Positions 17,908 through 27,537 of a stretch of DNA of 64,000 nt are shown one piece after another (position 1 is the stretch's first letter; every line of letters starts with the position of its first letter). A program made the position numbers and the translations under genes. The notes beneath the pieces were generated by a model that did no database searches, was not told the origin of the DNA, and saw only the letters and a list, made by a program, of their open reading frames with translations. The DNA lies in contig NZ_JACJVN010000005.1 in NCBI RefSeq assembly GCF_014212015.1, forward strand, positions 1 through 64,000, in the 5' to 3' direction. Source of the DNA: Cohnella lubricantis (lineage in GTDB: Bacteria > Bacillota > Bacilli > Paenibacillales > Paenibacillaceae).

Positions 17908-19317
17908 TCAGTGGTCTCCCGCGAAATCTGTCAGAAGCCCTTCTATGAATGATTCCTGATGCGCCTTCTTGCCCGTCCGCCTCATCAGATCGCATAACCC
18001 GCTATCCCAAGATACGTTCATATTCTCCAATCGCTTAAGCTCGTCGCTGTTGAATGCAGGTCCCGGGTAACGAGTGAGCGCTTCCTGATACGCATTCGAA
18101 TCGAATCGCCACGGAATGAAGCGTTCCGGCAACAACCGTTGCAGTGTCTGCGCCATCGCCAGCCCCTTAATGTCAAAGTCGCCAGAGTAATAGACCCGAC
18201 ATGCAGGCGGCGATACCTCCAAACAACGCTGCATCCAGCGAATCGCAGCGGCGCTGGCGGGACCGCTAGTGCAGACGAGCGCCGCCGGATTGCCACCCGT
18301 CTCCTCTTCAGCGGTGTCGAGCACATCCAGAATCGTCGAGAAGACCGCCGGGTTCTCCACCACATAGATATGCGAGCATGGGGGAAAATCCGATTCCGCC
18401 CCGGCCTCGACCTGCCGCAGCGTCCAGACCGTCGGCAACGGGAGGCGGCCCGGTTGCGGGAAGTACCAATGGACAATCGAGGACAGATCGTCGTCCAGGA
18501 TGCCCGCGCGGCGATACAGTTCTCGCAATCGCAGCGATTCCGATCCGACATCGTCTATCTCTTCCTGTCGATCAACCGCCTCAACCGTCTTCGATTCTTC
18601 TGCCGATTCCAATGCCGCACCTTCTACTCCCTGCTTCTGCTGAAGCGCCGCAATCAGCAGCCGTCCAGCAGGCCGACCCGGGTCAAGCGTGTGAGCGTCT
18701 CCGCTGATGATGGCTGCCAGCACCGGAAGCCGGATCGGCGGCGCCCCAATCCGGTGCTCCCCGCCTCCGCCGACGTCGTCCGTCAGCAGGCTCAGTGCGC
18801 GAGCTGTCGCCGCAAGCGCAACCCGAGCCGCCTCCGGATCCGACTTGTAGCACTCCCGCAGCGTACGCAACCCCGGTCCCGTTCCCTGCTCTATCTCCCT
18901 CAACCATCTCGCGCCGGCTGTATCTAAACCAAGCGTATTCAGCTCCGTCTCCCGCACCTCCGCGAGCAGCCGCATCCACTGCCGTTCCTCTCCCGACTGC
19001 CGCTCGCCTCTAGTGAGCAGCGGTATCCCTTCCAGTACGAAGTGCAGCTCCAACAGTCCGATCCCGAATGCCGATTCCCTCAGCTCTCGATCGAACAGCT
19101 CTAGCGGGATCGGAATCGAATCGCCAGCACGGTAATACCAGCCGAAGAAGGCGTTCAATGCCTCGCACTCCTCCTCCGACGCCCGCTCAAGCACCGCCTG
19201 CCCGCCGATTCTGCCAAGCGAGACATACTTTCGCCACACCGCATGAAGTGCCTTCTGGAACCCCTTTCGGCGGAAATACTCAGCCGCGCGGCGAGATGTA
19301 CCGCTCTCTTCGCTCAT
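17908..19317 (-). CDS. jetD: Wadjet system nuclease subunit JetD (DUF2399, Toprim)
   Basis: A 469-residue protein of the TIGR02679/DUF2399 type. The N-terminal half is helical and carries the arm that contacts JetC. The C-terminal Toprim domain shows the catalytic glutamate in IYVVENPAVFS (E321) and the DxD motif in YYSGDFDIKGLA (D380, D382). Both are intact, so an active topoisomerase VI-like nuclease is expected. In characterised Wadjet systems JetD cuts small circular DNA that JetABC has sensed by loop extrusion. The start codon overlaps the jetC stop (ATGA), so the two are translationally coupled. Residues 230-260 form a variable acidic linker. Confidence 0.93.
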   Translation of the reverse strand: MSEESGTSRRAAEYFRRKGFQKALHAVWRKYVSLGRIGGQAVLERASEEECEALNAFFGWYYRAGDSIPIPLELFDRELRESAFGIGLLELHFVLEGIPLLTRGERQSGEERQWMRLLAEVRETELNTLGLDTAGARWLREIEQGTGPGLRTLRECYKSDPEAARVALAATARALSLLTDDVGGGGEHRIGAPPIRLPVLAAIISGDAHTLDPGRPAGRLLIAALQQKQGVEGAALESAEESKTVEAVDRQEEIDDVGSESLRLRELYRRAGILDDDLSSIVHWYFPQPGRLPLPTVWTLRQVEAGAESDFPPCSHIYVVENPAVFSTILDVLDTAEEETGGNPAALVCTSGPASAAAIRWMQRCLEVSPPACRVYYSGDFDIKGLAMAQTLQRLLPERFIPWRFDSNAYQEALTRYPGPAFNSDELKRLENMNVSWDSGLCDLMRRTGKKAHQESFIEGLLTDFAGDH

Positions 19318-22300
19318 TCATCCTCATCCTTTCCATAGACGTACTCCTTCACCAACCCATTCCACCGATAGCGGAACAAAGTAACGAAGTCGACATCCTT
19401 CGGACGATAGATCTCGTAGATGGCCAGCTTTGGCACTGTATCATAGCAGCCCCACAGCACTTGCGACGTCATCATGTAGTCGAAGCCCATCTCCGTAAGC
19501 AGTTGGAACATATCGCGCATGTTCTCTTCGTCCACGCCCGCGAATGCCTCATCAAGCGAGATCAGCTTCGGCGCGTCCGCCCGCGCGTCGGAATAGCGCG
19601 ACCAGGTGGCGGCGAAGAGCGGGATGTACATTGCCATCGCCTTCTCCCCGCCGCTCAGAACATTGAACCGCGAATCGGTGAGCGGCCGATAGCCCGTCTG
19701 TTCACCCTTGCGGTACTTGAGCTCGAACTGGAACCAGTTCCGGTAGTCCAGCACCTCGTACAGATGTTTACGCAGCGACTCCTTCTCGCTCAGCGCAGAC
19801 TGCTTGGCATAACCGATCTGCGAACGAAAATGTTGGATCATCGCATCGATCTCGTCCTCGCGCAGCCGATGGGAATCGCGCTTCAGCAACTCGACCAGCG
19901 CGGCTGTATCCATCTGCTGCTCCGTCTGCGCCGCCTTCGGGTCCCAGTCTAGCTTCAGCCGCAGTCCGCTGGAGGTATTGCGTTCCTCCATGAGCCGGTT
20001 CATTCTCCTAACCCAGCCCTCCGCTCGGTGAATGCGCTGGCGAATCGCCTTGCCAACGCTGCGGAGAATGATCTCCTCGTATAGCTCACGGTCCTTCTCG
20101 CTGAGCAGAACGCGCTGCTGTTCCTCGTCAAGCGCTAATTCCTCCAGCAATAGCTGCAATGACTGCGGATGAGCACGATCTCGCATCGAATGGACGGATA
20201 TACGTCCCGTCTCCTCATCGATCTCCAACTCTAGCGCGTAATCAGTCAGCACGCCCCGTATCTCGTTATACAGCTCGAGCAGTGAATTTTTCAGCGTATC
20301 CGCATTTCGGCCGGCGAACGTCGCATCGTACCGCTGTCGAATGTCAGCGCCAAGCCTCACCGCCGCTTCACGGGTTACGTCCGGTGAGTACGCTTCGCGC
20401 CATTCCGCCACGAGCCGCCGCCTCAATTCCCGATGCCAGCCGGCGAGCGCCTCCTCCAGAAGCTGCTCCAACTCCGCCTCGCGTTCCCGGTACATTTGGA
20501 CACTGGCATCGGCGCGGGAAGCCGCGTCTTTGGCCTCCTCCAGCCTTGCCTGAATCAACCGCAGCTCCTTGACCAGTCTGGACCGTTCGGCTTTGAGCGA
20601 TTCGATGCGGCGGGATATATCGGCGAGGCCCAGCTCCTCCATAACGCTGCGCAGCGATGCCACCTGAGCGCGCAGCGAGCGTAGCCGTTCATCCAGCTCA
20701 TCGATCAGCACCTCATCGTCCTCGATCGCTTCGGACAGCGACTGCTTCTCGGTACGCAGCCCTTCGATGCGAACGCTCATCTCTGCGCTGCGGCTCCAAA
20801 GTGAGTGCAGCCCGCCGATTGCGCCCTCGTAGTCTTTCGAAGCCGACACGGCCTCCTCTAAATCCTTCAGCCGCTTCAGACGCGTCCATTCGGCCGTCAA
20901 CTCACTGAGCTGCCTCTGCGCTTCGCGCCATTCGGACGACTTTTCCTTGAAGCGTTCCATGATGCGATTCTCATAATCAAGCGCCGCCTGCAACCGATAC
21001 GACGCTTCCAGCAACGCCTGCAGCCCCTGCTCCAGCTCTGCGCAAGACGGAAACGAATCGGCTTCGGATAGCGACATCCGCTCCAACTCCTGATTGCCTG
21101 CCAGCCGCTCATCCAATTCATGCAGCTGTTCGTCCAACTGTTTCAACTCGCGCGTCAGGCGCTCGATCTCCAGCCTTCTCGTCTGCTGGCGCGTCTCCTT
21201 GCCGATATACTCCGCCCGGGACTTGGATGCCGCCGAGCCCGCCAGCGGTCCGACCCGGAAATGGCCAGAACCGGAGACGACTGCGCCGAACGCGCCAAAG
21301 TCGTCGGTTCCCCCTTCTTCGACCCAGAGAAATGTGCGCAGCGCAGATTGTATCGTATCTGCGGTCAGTCCACTGTCCGCAGAAGGCGAAGGCACGAGCA
21401 CATCCGCCAGCGTATAGCCGAACTCGTGCGGCTGAGGAGCGATCCACACGTCTTCCTGCCCTTCCGCCGCCGCACCAACGCGGCCGTCCGGCGAGATCCA
21501 GGCATCCAGCAGTCCGGCGCGCTCCAGCGCTTCCTCCACCCGCGTTCGCTGCACATCGCCAATGCCCGCCTGGAAATCGCACACGGCATACAGTGGCGCG
21601 CCGCTCCCCGTCGGCAGACCGCTTCGCCGCCGCGCACGCGCCTCGCCGCGGATCGGCTCCGGCTCGCGGTGTGCCTCCCACGCCAGCTTCTCCTCACGCA
21701 GCCGCTCCTGCTCGCTCTCCAACTTCTCCTTCCCGTGCTGCAGCCGCAGCCGCTCCGCCGTCAGCGCCTCTCGCCGCTCGGCCAGCGCCTCCGCCATCGG
21801 CGCCCGAATGGCTTCCACCTGACGGGTCTCCGGTCCATAAGCCGTGATCGCTTCTAATGACCGGCGTACTTGCTCGTCGCCATACGGCAGCTCACGCAAC
21901 GCCCCGCGCCAGGCGACGACCGCCTCGCGCAGCGAATCCTTGCGCGCCTCCAGTGCCCGAGTCGCCTCGGCACGCTCGCGTTCGCGTGCGTCACGATCCT
22001 TCCGCGCTGCGCCCAGCTCCGTCTCCAGTTCGGCTGCGAGACGCGCCGCTTCCTGCTCCTCCCGCGCTTTCGCGAGCGCCGTCTCCAGCCGCTCGCGATG
22101 CCCGCGCAGATCCCGCTTCCAAGGCTCGCGCCAGCTGTCATGCTCCGGCTCTCCGCGTTCCCAATAACGGTGGTACAACGCATGCTCTGCGAATTCGAGC
22201 TCTTGCGCGACACTTTCCAGCTCTTCCAGCGTCTCCTGTTGTTCCTTCTCCAAACGGGTTCGCTTGTGCGTCTGATCTTCCAGTTCCCGGTCGACAGCCG

Positions 22301-23447
22301 TCAGTTTGCCGATCTGCCGATTCACCCGATCTCGAGCAAGCGTCAAATGCTTCTCTGCATCCTGCTGCGCCGCGGCCGCCGCTTCCAGCTCGCGCTGCTT
22401 GCCGATCGCCTCGTGATTCTCCAGCACGTCCAGCTCGGCTGCGATCCGCTTCAACTCCGCATCCGTATGCTCGCCGTCCTCGATTGCCGCGCGCTTCGCT
22501 TCCTCCGCAGCCGCGAGCTTCGTCTCCATCTCCATCGTCCGCGCACGCTGCCCGCCGAACTCGGCATTGCTCTCCTGCAGCAGCGTCGAGAGATCATACA
22601 ACATCCGCTTATTGTAGCGGTCGTAGACATCGTTCAACCGCTCCGTCTCGCGCTTGTGCAGACGCAGCTCGTCCAGCCGGTCGGCGATCTGATCCATATC
22701 CTCAAGCACCTCGGACAACGGACGAAGATCATCTTCCTGCAGCGGTGGAAGCGAGCCGTGCAGAATCTCGTAAATCGCCGAAGGCTTGAAATCCTTGGAC
22801 AGCTTCGGGCTCCGCAATTGGATGAGCAGATGCAGCAAATCCTGAAATGCCTCTGCGTCGGCAAAGCCGAACAGCTGCTTATTCACCATATCGCGATACG
22901 AGGCCTGGTCGTGCACAACTTCGCCGCCGGAAGCGATCGCCTTCTCCAGCTCTGCCCGGCCGTACGGCACACGTTCCTGCGTCTCCAGCCAGCGATTCCG
23001 ATCGTACAGCCAGAAGTTCTGACCAATTCGCCTGCCGTCGTCGAGCCGGAAGCCCCAGAACTGCACGGACGCGGCATTGCGCCGCGCGCGCAGCCCGATG
23101 CCGATCGTCTTCGTGAAGCCGCGCGAAGGGTGAACGAATTCCATCCACAAATATCCCGTCACATCCGTCTTGCCGCTGTCTGCCTCCCCGAGCAAATAAT
23201 ATTCGATCCGCCGATCCCGCGACCCGAACGGGTCAAGCCGGTGCGAGCGCTTGTCGCCGTCCAGCACGAGCGGCAAGAAGCTTTGCATCGTGACCGACTT
23301 GCCAGAGCCGTTCGCCCCCCGCAGAATAAGCCGGCCCTCCTCCGTGTCGAATACTTCCTCGTCGTAATACCAGAAGTTAAGCAATCCAACGCGCGCCATG
23401 CGCCAGCGCTCCGCGATCCCGATCCGTTCCGTCTGTTCATCCTTCAT
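19314..23447 (-). CDS. jetC: Wadjet system SMC ATPase JetC
   Basis: A 1377-residue SMC/MukB-like protein of the TIGR02680 family. The N-terminal head has the Walker A motif GANGSGKS at 44-51 behind RLILRG. Long antiparallel coiled coils span roughly residues 290-1150, with a globular hinge near 650-720. The C-terminal head carries the signature LSGGEKAMAMYIPLFAA (about 1264) and Walker B KLISLDEAFAGVDEEN (about 1294). It should dimerise and extrude DNA loops with JetA (kleisin) and JetB (KITE). It lies third in the jetABCD operon, 24 bp behind jetB, with a GGGGGAGGA site before the ATG. All ATPase motifs are intact. Confidence 0.95.
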   Translation of the reverse strand: MKDEQTERIGIAERWRMARVGLLNFWYYDEEVFDTEEGRLILRGANGSGKSVTMQSFLPLVLDGDKRSHRLDPFGSRDRRIEYYLLGEADSGKTDVTGYLWMEFVHPSRGFTKTIGIGLRARRNAASVQFWGFRLDDGRRIGQNFWLYDRNRWLETQERVPYGRAELEKAIASGGEVVHDQASYRDMVNKQLFGFADAEAFQDLLHLLIQLRSPKLSKDFKPSAIYEILHGSLPPLQEDDLRPLSEVLEDMDQIADRLDELRLHKRETERLNDVYDRYNKRMLYDLSTLLQESNAEFGGQRARTMEMETKLAAAEEAKRAAIEDGEHTDAELKRIAAELDVLENHEAIGKQRELEAAAAAQQDAEKHLTLARDRVNRQIGKLTAVDRELEDQTHKRTRLEKEQQETLEELESVAQELEFAEHALYHRYWERGEPEHDSWREPWKRDLRGHRERLETALAKAREEQEAARLAAELETELGAARKDRDARERERAEATRALEARKDSLREAVVAWRGALRELPYGDEQVRRSLEAITAYGPETRQVEAIRAPMAEALAERREALTAERLRLQHGKEKLESEQERLREEKLAWEAHREPEPIRGEARARRRSGLPTGSGAPLYAVCDFQAGIGDVQRTRVEEALERAGLLDAWISPDGRVGAAAEGQEDVWIAPQPHEFGYTLADVLVPSPSADSGLTADTIQSALRTFLWVEEGGTDDFGAFGAVVSGSGHFRVGPLAGSAASKSRAEYIGKETRQQTRRLEIERLTRELKQLDEQLHELDERLAGNQELERMSLSEADSFPSCAELEQGLQALLEASYRLQAALDYENRIMERFKEKSSEWREAQRQLSELTAEWTRLKRLKDLEEAVSASKDYEGAIGGLHSLWSRSAEMSVRIEGLRTEKQSLSEAIEDDEVLIDELDERLRSLRAQVASLRSVMEELGLADISRRIESLKAERSRLVKELRLIQARLEEAKDAASRADASVQMYREREAELEQLLEEALAGWHRELRRRLVAEWREAYSPDVTREAAVRLGADIRQRYDATFAGRNADTLKNSLLELYNEIRGVLTDYALELEIDEETGRISVHSMRDRAHPQSLQLLLEELALDEEQQRVLLSEKDRELYEEIILRSVGKAIRQRIHRAEGWVRRMNRLMEERNTSSGLRLKLDWDPKAAQTEQQMDTAALVELLKRDSHRLREDEIDAMIQHFRSQIGYAKQSALSEKESLRKHLYEVLDYRNWFQFELKYRKGEQTGYRPLTDSRFNVLSGGEKAMAMYIPLFAATWSRYSDARADAPKLISLDEAFAGVDEENMRDMFQLLTEMGFDYMMTSQVLWGCYDTVPKLAIYEIYRPKDVDFVTLFRYRWNGLVKEYVYGKDEDE

Positions 23448-23471
23448 CCAGACATCCTCCCCCCATCACTC

Positions 23472-24701
23472 TTACTCAAAGTCCGCGTTCGCGTATTCCG
23501 CATTCCACCTGGCTAGAGCGGGCGACACGAGAATGTGATTCGCATCCTCCCGCTCGCCGAACCCCCACTGTTCCAGATGCTCCAGCACAATCTCCGCCAA
23601 CTCGGCGGACGATGACTCCCGGAATTCCTTGCTCCAATACATGCCGCTTCGCTCGTGTAGCTTCAACAGAATACCTTCCAGCTCCGAACGCTCCAGCCGA
23701 ATCGAGCCGTCCGGCTCCGCATAGCGCGAATGATCCTCCCGATTCAACTGCCGCCGCAGTTCTCCCGCCAAGAGCAGCACCAAATCCGAAGCGCCGGACA
23801 ATGTCGGGAACAGTTCCGCTTCCCCGGTCAGCTCCGGATGGAAGAACAACAGCCCTTCGCGGTACCGCCTGCCCTCCATGCCAAGCATGCGCTGCAGATT
23901 ATCCATAATATAACGCCGTTGCGTTAGCACGTAAGTGGACAACAAGTCCGGCTCCCAGTGCCGGTCCAGCACGACTGGCTCCAGCAAGAACCGTCGGAAT
24001 ACGCGGTGCCGCTTGCGGGCGTTCGCTCCGTCCGGTGTATCGGCATATCGAACCGGATCCGTCAGTTCTTCCATCGAGCGGTAAGCGGTCAAATCTTGCG
24101 GGAACCTCCGCAGCACATAGCGAGAATGCGGCGAGCATTCGTACAGCGCATTATGGCCTTCGTTCTGCGCCCAATCGTTCTCATCGCCGTCCACCAGCAC
24201 GAGTACGCCAAGCGAGGCGAGCTTCTTCAAGGCTCGAACCATCGACAGCCGATGATGGTAGTGACGCCAATCCGCCTCGAGCCCGCCTGTCGCCATCTGC
24301 TCGCGAACCTCCTCCACAATATCCGACAACAGGAACTGGTCCATCTCTGTCTTGCCTTCCAAGTACCAGAGCGCATAGGTGAAGAAAATATAGTCCCGGA
24401 CTTCCCTAAACTCTCCGAAGCCCATCCAGGCTTGCGGGACGGCGGGCGTCCGCTCCAATTTCGCCAGACCCCGGGTGACGATCAGCGAGAATCCAGCCCG
24501 ATCCATGAACCAGTCCCGCAGTTCCTCGTAATGATCCTTGACGGCAAAATACATCTCCTGGTCGTCTTCCTTCAGAATCCACGGCCGATTGAGCAGCGCA
24601 TGCACGCACGCCTGTTTACGTTCCAGCGCCATTGCCGCATTCGTCTCAGAACGCAACGTCCTTCCAGTCCGGCGAATCGCCGAACTCTTCACACCGCTCA
24701 T
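23472..24701 (-). CDS. jetB: Wadjet system KITE-like subunit JetB (DUF2398)
   Basis: A 409-residue protein of the TIGR02678/DUF2398 family, predicted to form the winged-helix KITE-type accessory subunit (MukE/ScpB-like) that bridges the JetA kleisin. Recognisable parts are RKQACVHALLNRPWILKEDD near residue 30, the conserved DYIFFTYALWYLEGK, the winged-helix-like HHRLSMVRALKKLASLGVLVLVDGDE, and RRFLLEPVVLDRHWEPD. It overlaps jetA by 4 bp (ATGA), which implies coupled translation. No enzymatic motif is expected or seen. Confidence 0.92.
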   Translation of the reverse strand: MSGVKSSAIRRTGRTLRSETNAAMALERKQACVHALLNRPWILKEDDQEMYFAVKDHYEELRDWFMDRAGFSLIVTRGLAKLERTPAVPQAWMGFGEFREVRDYIFFTYALWYLEGKTEMDQFLLSDIVEEVREQMATGGLEADWRHYHHRLSMVRALKKLASLGVLVLVDGDENDWAQNEGHNALYECSPHSRYVLRRFPQDLTAYRSMEELTDPVRYADTPDGANARKRHRVFRRFLLEPVVLDRHWEPDLLSTYVLTQRRYIMDNLQRMLGMEGRRYREGLLFFHPELTGEAELFPTLSGASDLVLLLAGELRRQLNREDHSRYAEPDGSIRLERSELEGILLKLHERSGMYWSKEFRESSSAELAEIVLEHLEQWGFGEREDANHILVSPALARWNAEYANADFE

Positions 24702-26236
24702 TCAATTGCTCTCCCTTCAGCCGTCACTGCCGCTTCCCGCACCGCTTCCGTCAGCGCGAACGTCAGTTCGTAATCCGGCAGATTCAGCTCTCCGTCTTCC
24801 GACCTTAATATCGTTCGCTGCTTCGTACGGGGATTCAACATCTCGATGCGTACCCCCTCCGGCGTCACGAACGTATGTCTAGGCGCCGACGTGCATCTAC
24901 CGATCCAATAGAGCAGGCGAAGCCTCATCTGCAGGGTCACCGTGCTCAACTCCGAGATTTGCAGCCGTCTGCGCTCCACCAATCCGCGGATTGCTTCCCA
25001 TTCCTCCGCCTGCCGCTGCAAATACGCCTCCCGTTCGCGCCGCTTGCGCTCCGCATTTTCCGGTACCGGCTCCGTATCCGACTTCGCCCCCCGTTTCCGG
25101 CTGCGCGACCTGAGCGTGCGGATCGTCGGCGCCTCGTCCCACATCGACTGGTCCGCGCGATCCGACTGCCGCAAGTCCTCACCCTGAAGATGCCGCGTAC
25201 GGAATAGCCCGAAGACTAGTCCGGCAAGACGATGCGCATCATCTAGTTCGTCCAACTGGGAGAACCACTGACCCAGGTACTCCAGCTCCTTCTTGCGGCT
25301 CACGCCCGAACGCTTGCGCTCCTGCATGCGAATGACGCTGCGCACGATGCGTGCAATCGCATCCTTCGTCGCCCGCTCCAGCAGCGTCAGCTCGGACGGG
25401 GTAATCCCGTCGCCAAGGAACCAGCGCCGCAAGTTGGCCCAACCCTGCTGCAGCTCCGTCATTAGCGTTTCTCTCGGCGGCGCTTCTTCCAGCCTCGGCT
25501 TGTCCAATTCCTCCGCCGCGACCCGCTCTAGAAATTGCCTCTGGACACTTGCGTTGATGCGTTCCAAATTGCCTTCTATCTTATAAGCGCTGCGCTGTAA
25601 TGCTTGAATGAAGTTCTGCAAGTAACTCGTCAGCCGATCCTTGAAGACAAGGAAGGACTCGGCCACCATCATCTCTTCCGCCTTTGCCGTCTGCAAGCTG
25701 GCGATATAGTCAGCCGCATTCTCATGCAGCTTCTTGAATGCTTCGTACAGCGTCGTCCACAGCTCCGAAGCGGCGCCGGGCTCCGTCTCCCAATCCATCT
25801 TCCGGATCTCGAACAGCTTGTCCGCAATCGAATCGAACAAATTCGACTCCAACGAGCCGCCATATCCGGTCACCTTCTCCAGCGACTCCAACAGCCGCTC
25901 GATCTCGATGGAATACGGACGCATTAGATACTGCATCTTTTTCTTCATATACTCATCCAGTGTCGCCGCCCGTCCGCCGTCGTGCCGCGAAGCCAGATTG
26001 CCCCAATCCTCCAATTGCTCGAGATCCGACACGCATTGCTCCAGCGTATATTCAGCCAGCTCCGCCAAGCCGGAGACGCCTTCGTATACTTCTTCCGGCT
26101 TCATCCAGTATCTCAGTCTCTTATACTCTTGATAGAAAAATCGCATAATCGCCCGATAACGCACCACGTTATCGGCATTCACATACTTCATCTCGGGCAC
26201 GCTCCGCAGCGTCCGATAAGCCGACTGCTCGTCCAT
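24698..26236 (-). CDS. jetA: Wadjet system kleisin subunit JetA (DUF2397)
   Basis: A 512-residue protein of the TIGR02677/DUF2397 family, the kleisin of this Wadjet type (MukF-like), expected to bridge the two JetC heads. The N-terminus (YVNADNVVRYRAIMRFFYQEYKR and KPEEVYEGVSGLAE) is winged-helix-like. A helical middle follows, then a basic, charged stretch (RSRSRKRGAKSDTE) and a C-terminal winged-helix part ending in LNLPDYELTFALTEAVREA. It is the first gene of the operon. GAAGGGGA stands before the ATG. The 177-bp divergent gap to the transposase-like gene should contain the operon promoter. Confidence 0.92.
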   Translation of the reverse strand: MDEQSAYRTLRSVPEMKYVNADNVVRYRAIMRFFYQEYKRLRYWMKPEEVYEGVSGLAELAEYTLEQCVSDLEQLEDWGNLASRHDGGRAATLDEYMKKKMQYLMRPYSIEIERLLESLEKVTGYGGSLESNLFDSIADKLFEIRKMDWETEPGAASELWTTLYEAFKKLHENAADYIASLQTAKAEEMMVAESFLVFKDRLTSYLQNFIQALQRSAYKIEGNLERINASVQRQFLERVAAEELDKPRLEEAPPRETLMTELQQGWANLRRWFLGDGITPSELTLLERATKDAIARIVRSVIRMQERKRSGVSRKKELEYLGQWFSQLDELDDAHRLAGLVFGLFRTRHLQGEDLRQSDRADQSMWDEAPTIRTLRSRSRKRGAKSDTEPVPENAERKRREREAYLQRQAEEWEAIRGLVERRRLQISELSTVTLQMRLRLLYWIGRCTSAPRHTFVTPEGVRIEMLNPRTKQRTILRSEDGELNLPDYELTFALTEAVREAAVTAEGRAIE

Positions 26237-26350
26237 CCGATGGTCCCCTTCCCGCTAATGCTCTTTCCTTCATCTAAGCAGGAAGTCACGCTTATTACAA
26301 GACACCCCTTTTTTCACAGCAAATTCATAGTCTTATGTACCAGTTTATCG

Positions 26351-26380
26351 TTGATACTGTTTCGGTGCTTCGAATAAGAT
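26351..26380 (+). promoter_or_regulatory. Promoter of the transposase-like gene
   Basis: TTGATA (26351-26356) and TAAGAT (26375-26380) are separated by 18 bases and lie 34 bases before the ATG. The divergent jet promoter probably lies between this point and 26250; a minus-strand TTGCTG followed after 19 bases by TAATAA is a weak candidate. Confidence 0.5.
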
Positions 26381-26413
26381 AGAATCATAGACAATCGGAA
26401 AGGAAATCGAGGG

Positions 26414-27292
26414 ATGAACATGACAAACGAGACAGCAAACGGCTTTGGGGAACAATTATTCCGGCAATTAAAGGGGGTTAGCGGTGAAAAAAGGCAGAAG
26501 TTGATAGAAGAGATCAACCTCTCACTCGGATTCGATGAGCCTGCAATCCGAGAAAGGAGGCACGCGAATCGATTGCGTTGCCCCACGTGCGGGACCGCGA
26601 CTTCCGCTTCGATTGTCTGTTATGGCAAAGCAAAGCCCGGAAGCGATCGGCAACGTTACCTATGCAAAAGTTGTGGAGCGTTCTTTAACGACCATACCGG
26701 TACCGTGTTGCATCGGACCAAAAAACTGGAACGCTGGCCCTTGTTCCTTAAATATCTGCTTGACGGCCAATCGATTCGCCAGATCGCCAAGGAAGCTGGG
26801 ATCAGCCCAACAACCGCACAGGCCTGGCGCAAGAAACTGCTGACACATCTGGCTGAGAAAATGAGCTCTACGCTATCGGGCATCGTTGAAGCCGTGGAGA
26901 TTTCTGTGAAGACATCCTATAAAGGCAAGCATAAGTTATATACGCCTGCCTCCAAGACGAGAGAGACTCTCGTCTTCTGCAAAAGCCGTAACGGTAATGT
27001 CTGTGTCAGTCATGGATCGCTGCAGGAGCTGAAGCAAAGTTGCAAGAACTCAGACATTTTGTGGCATACCCATCTCATCCCGGCGACGCCGATCTCGAGC
27101 GCCGAACGAAGGCTCCTGCACACCAAGCAAGCGGACGCCATCGCCGGTCACTTTGCCAACCAGTACGCCCGCATGCGCGGAACTGCAACCACCAACTTAC
27201 CGCTCTACGCCGCATGGCATCAGTTCCAGCATGAGACCCGACACTTTACGCAACGAGAGAAGATTCGCAGACTGCTGTTCGCAGGATTATAA
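26414..27292 (+). CDS. IS1595-like transposase homologue, catalytic residues not conserved
   Basis: A 292-residue protein with the IS1595 layout. There is a four-cysteine zinc ribbon (CPTC at 56-59 and CKSC at 84-87), then FFNDHTGTVLHRTKKLERWPLF, and a helix-turn-helix (QSIRQIAKEAGISPTTAQAW, 119-138). The RNaseH-like part ends in the family-typical MRGTATTNLPLYAAWHQF. Where IS1595 proteins have VExDET with the first catalytic Asp, this one reads VEAVEI (158-163). The region of the third catalytic residue (TAN-x-HSRL in relatives) reads QADAIAGHF. It is therefore probably inactive as a transposase, yet the 292 codons are open. I see no terminal inverted repeats. It is transcribed away from jetA. 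A DNA-binding or regulatory role is inference. Confidence 0.75.
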   Translation: MNMTNETANGFGEQLFRQLKGVSGEKRQKLIEEINLSLGFDEPAIRERRHANRLRCPTCGTATSASIVCYGKAKPGSDRQRYLCKSCGAFFNDHTGTVLHRTKKLERWPLFLKYLLDGQSIRQIAKEAGISPTTAQAWRKKLLTHLAEKMSSTLSGIVEAVEISVKTSYKGKHKLYTPASKTRETLVFCKSRNGNVCVSHGSLQELKQSCKNSDILWHTHLIPATPISSAERRLLHTKQADAIAGHFANQYARMRGTATTNLPLYAAWHQFQHETRHFTQREKIRRLLFAGL

Positions 27293-27485
27293 ACCATATT
27301 TATTCGCGAAGTAAAAGCAATAGATAACTTTAATCTTATATTGAAGTAACGATCCATCGTCAACCGATATTTGATACATGGAGAAAAACCGTAATTTACT
27401 AGAGAAATGCCAGATACGGATGTTCGAACTGAGAAAGAGATGCCTCTCTATTTGAAATAGTTGAGAAGTAATTCATCTACAAAAG

Positions 27486-27507
27486 AAAGCCCGCCGGCGG
27501 CGAGCTT
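27486..27507 (-). terminator. Copy 2 of the 22-bp repeat; minus-strand terminator near the toxin
   Basis: Same hairpin as at 17604-17624, followed on the minus strand by CTTTCTTTTG. No minus-strand gene ends here, so it may end an antisense RNA across the toxin region. The stretch 27293-27480 between the transposase homologue and this hairpin is AT-rich and shows no gene. Confidence 0.55.
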
Positions 27508-27537
27508 TATGAATAGCCACTGTAACACGAACGCGAG

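Noticed and set aside
21870-23516. A 548-codon open frame on the plus strand opposite jetC
   Set aside because: High GC content leaves the antisense frame open; the translation is Arg/Leu/Pro/His-rich without motifs, while the minus strand encodes the clear SMC protein.
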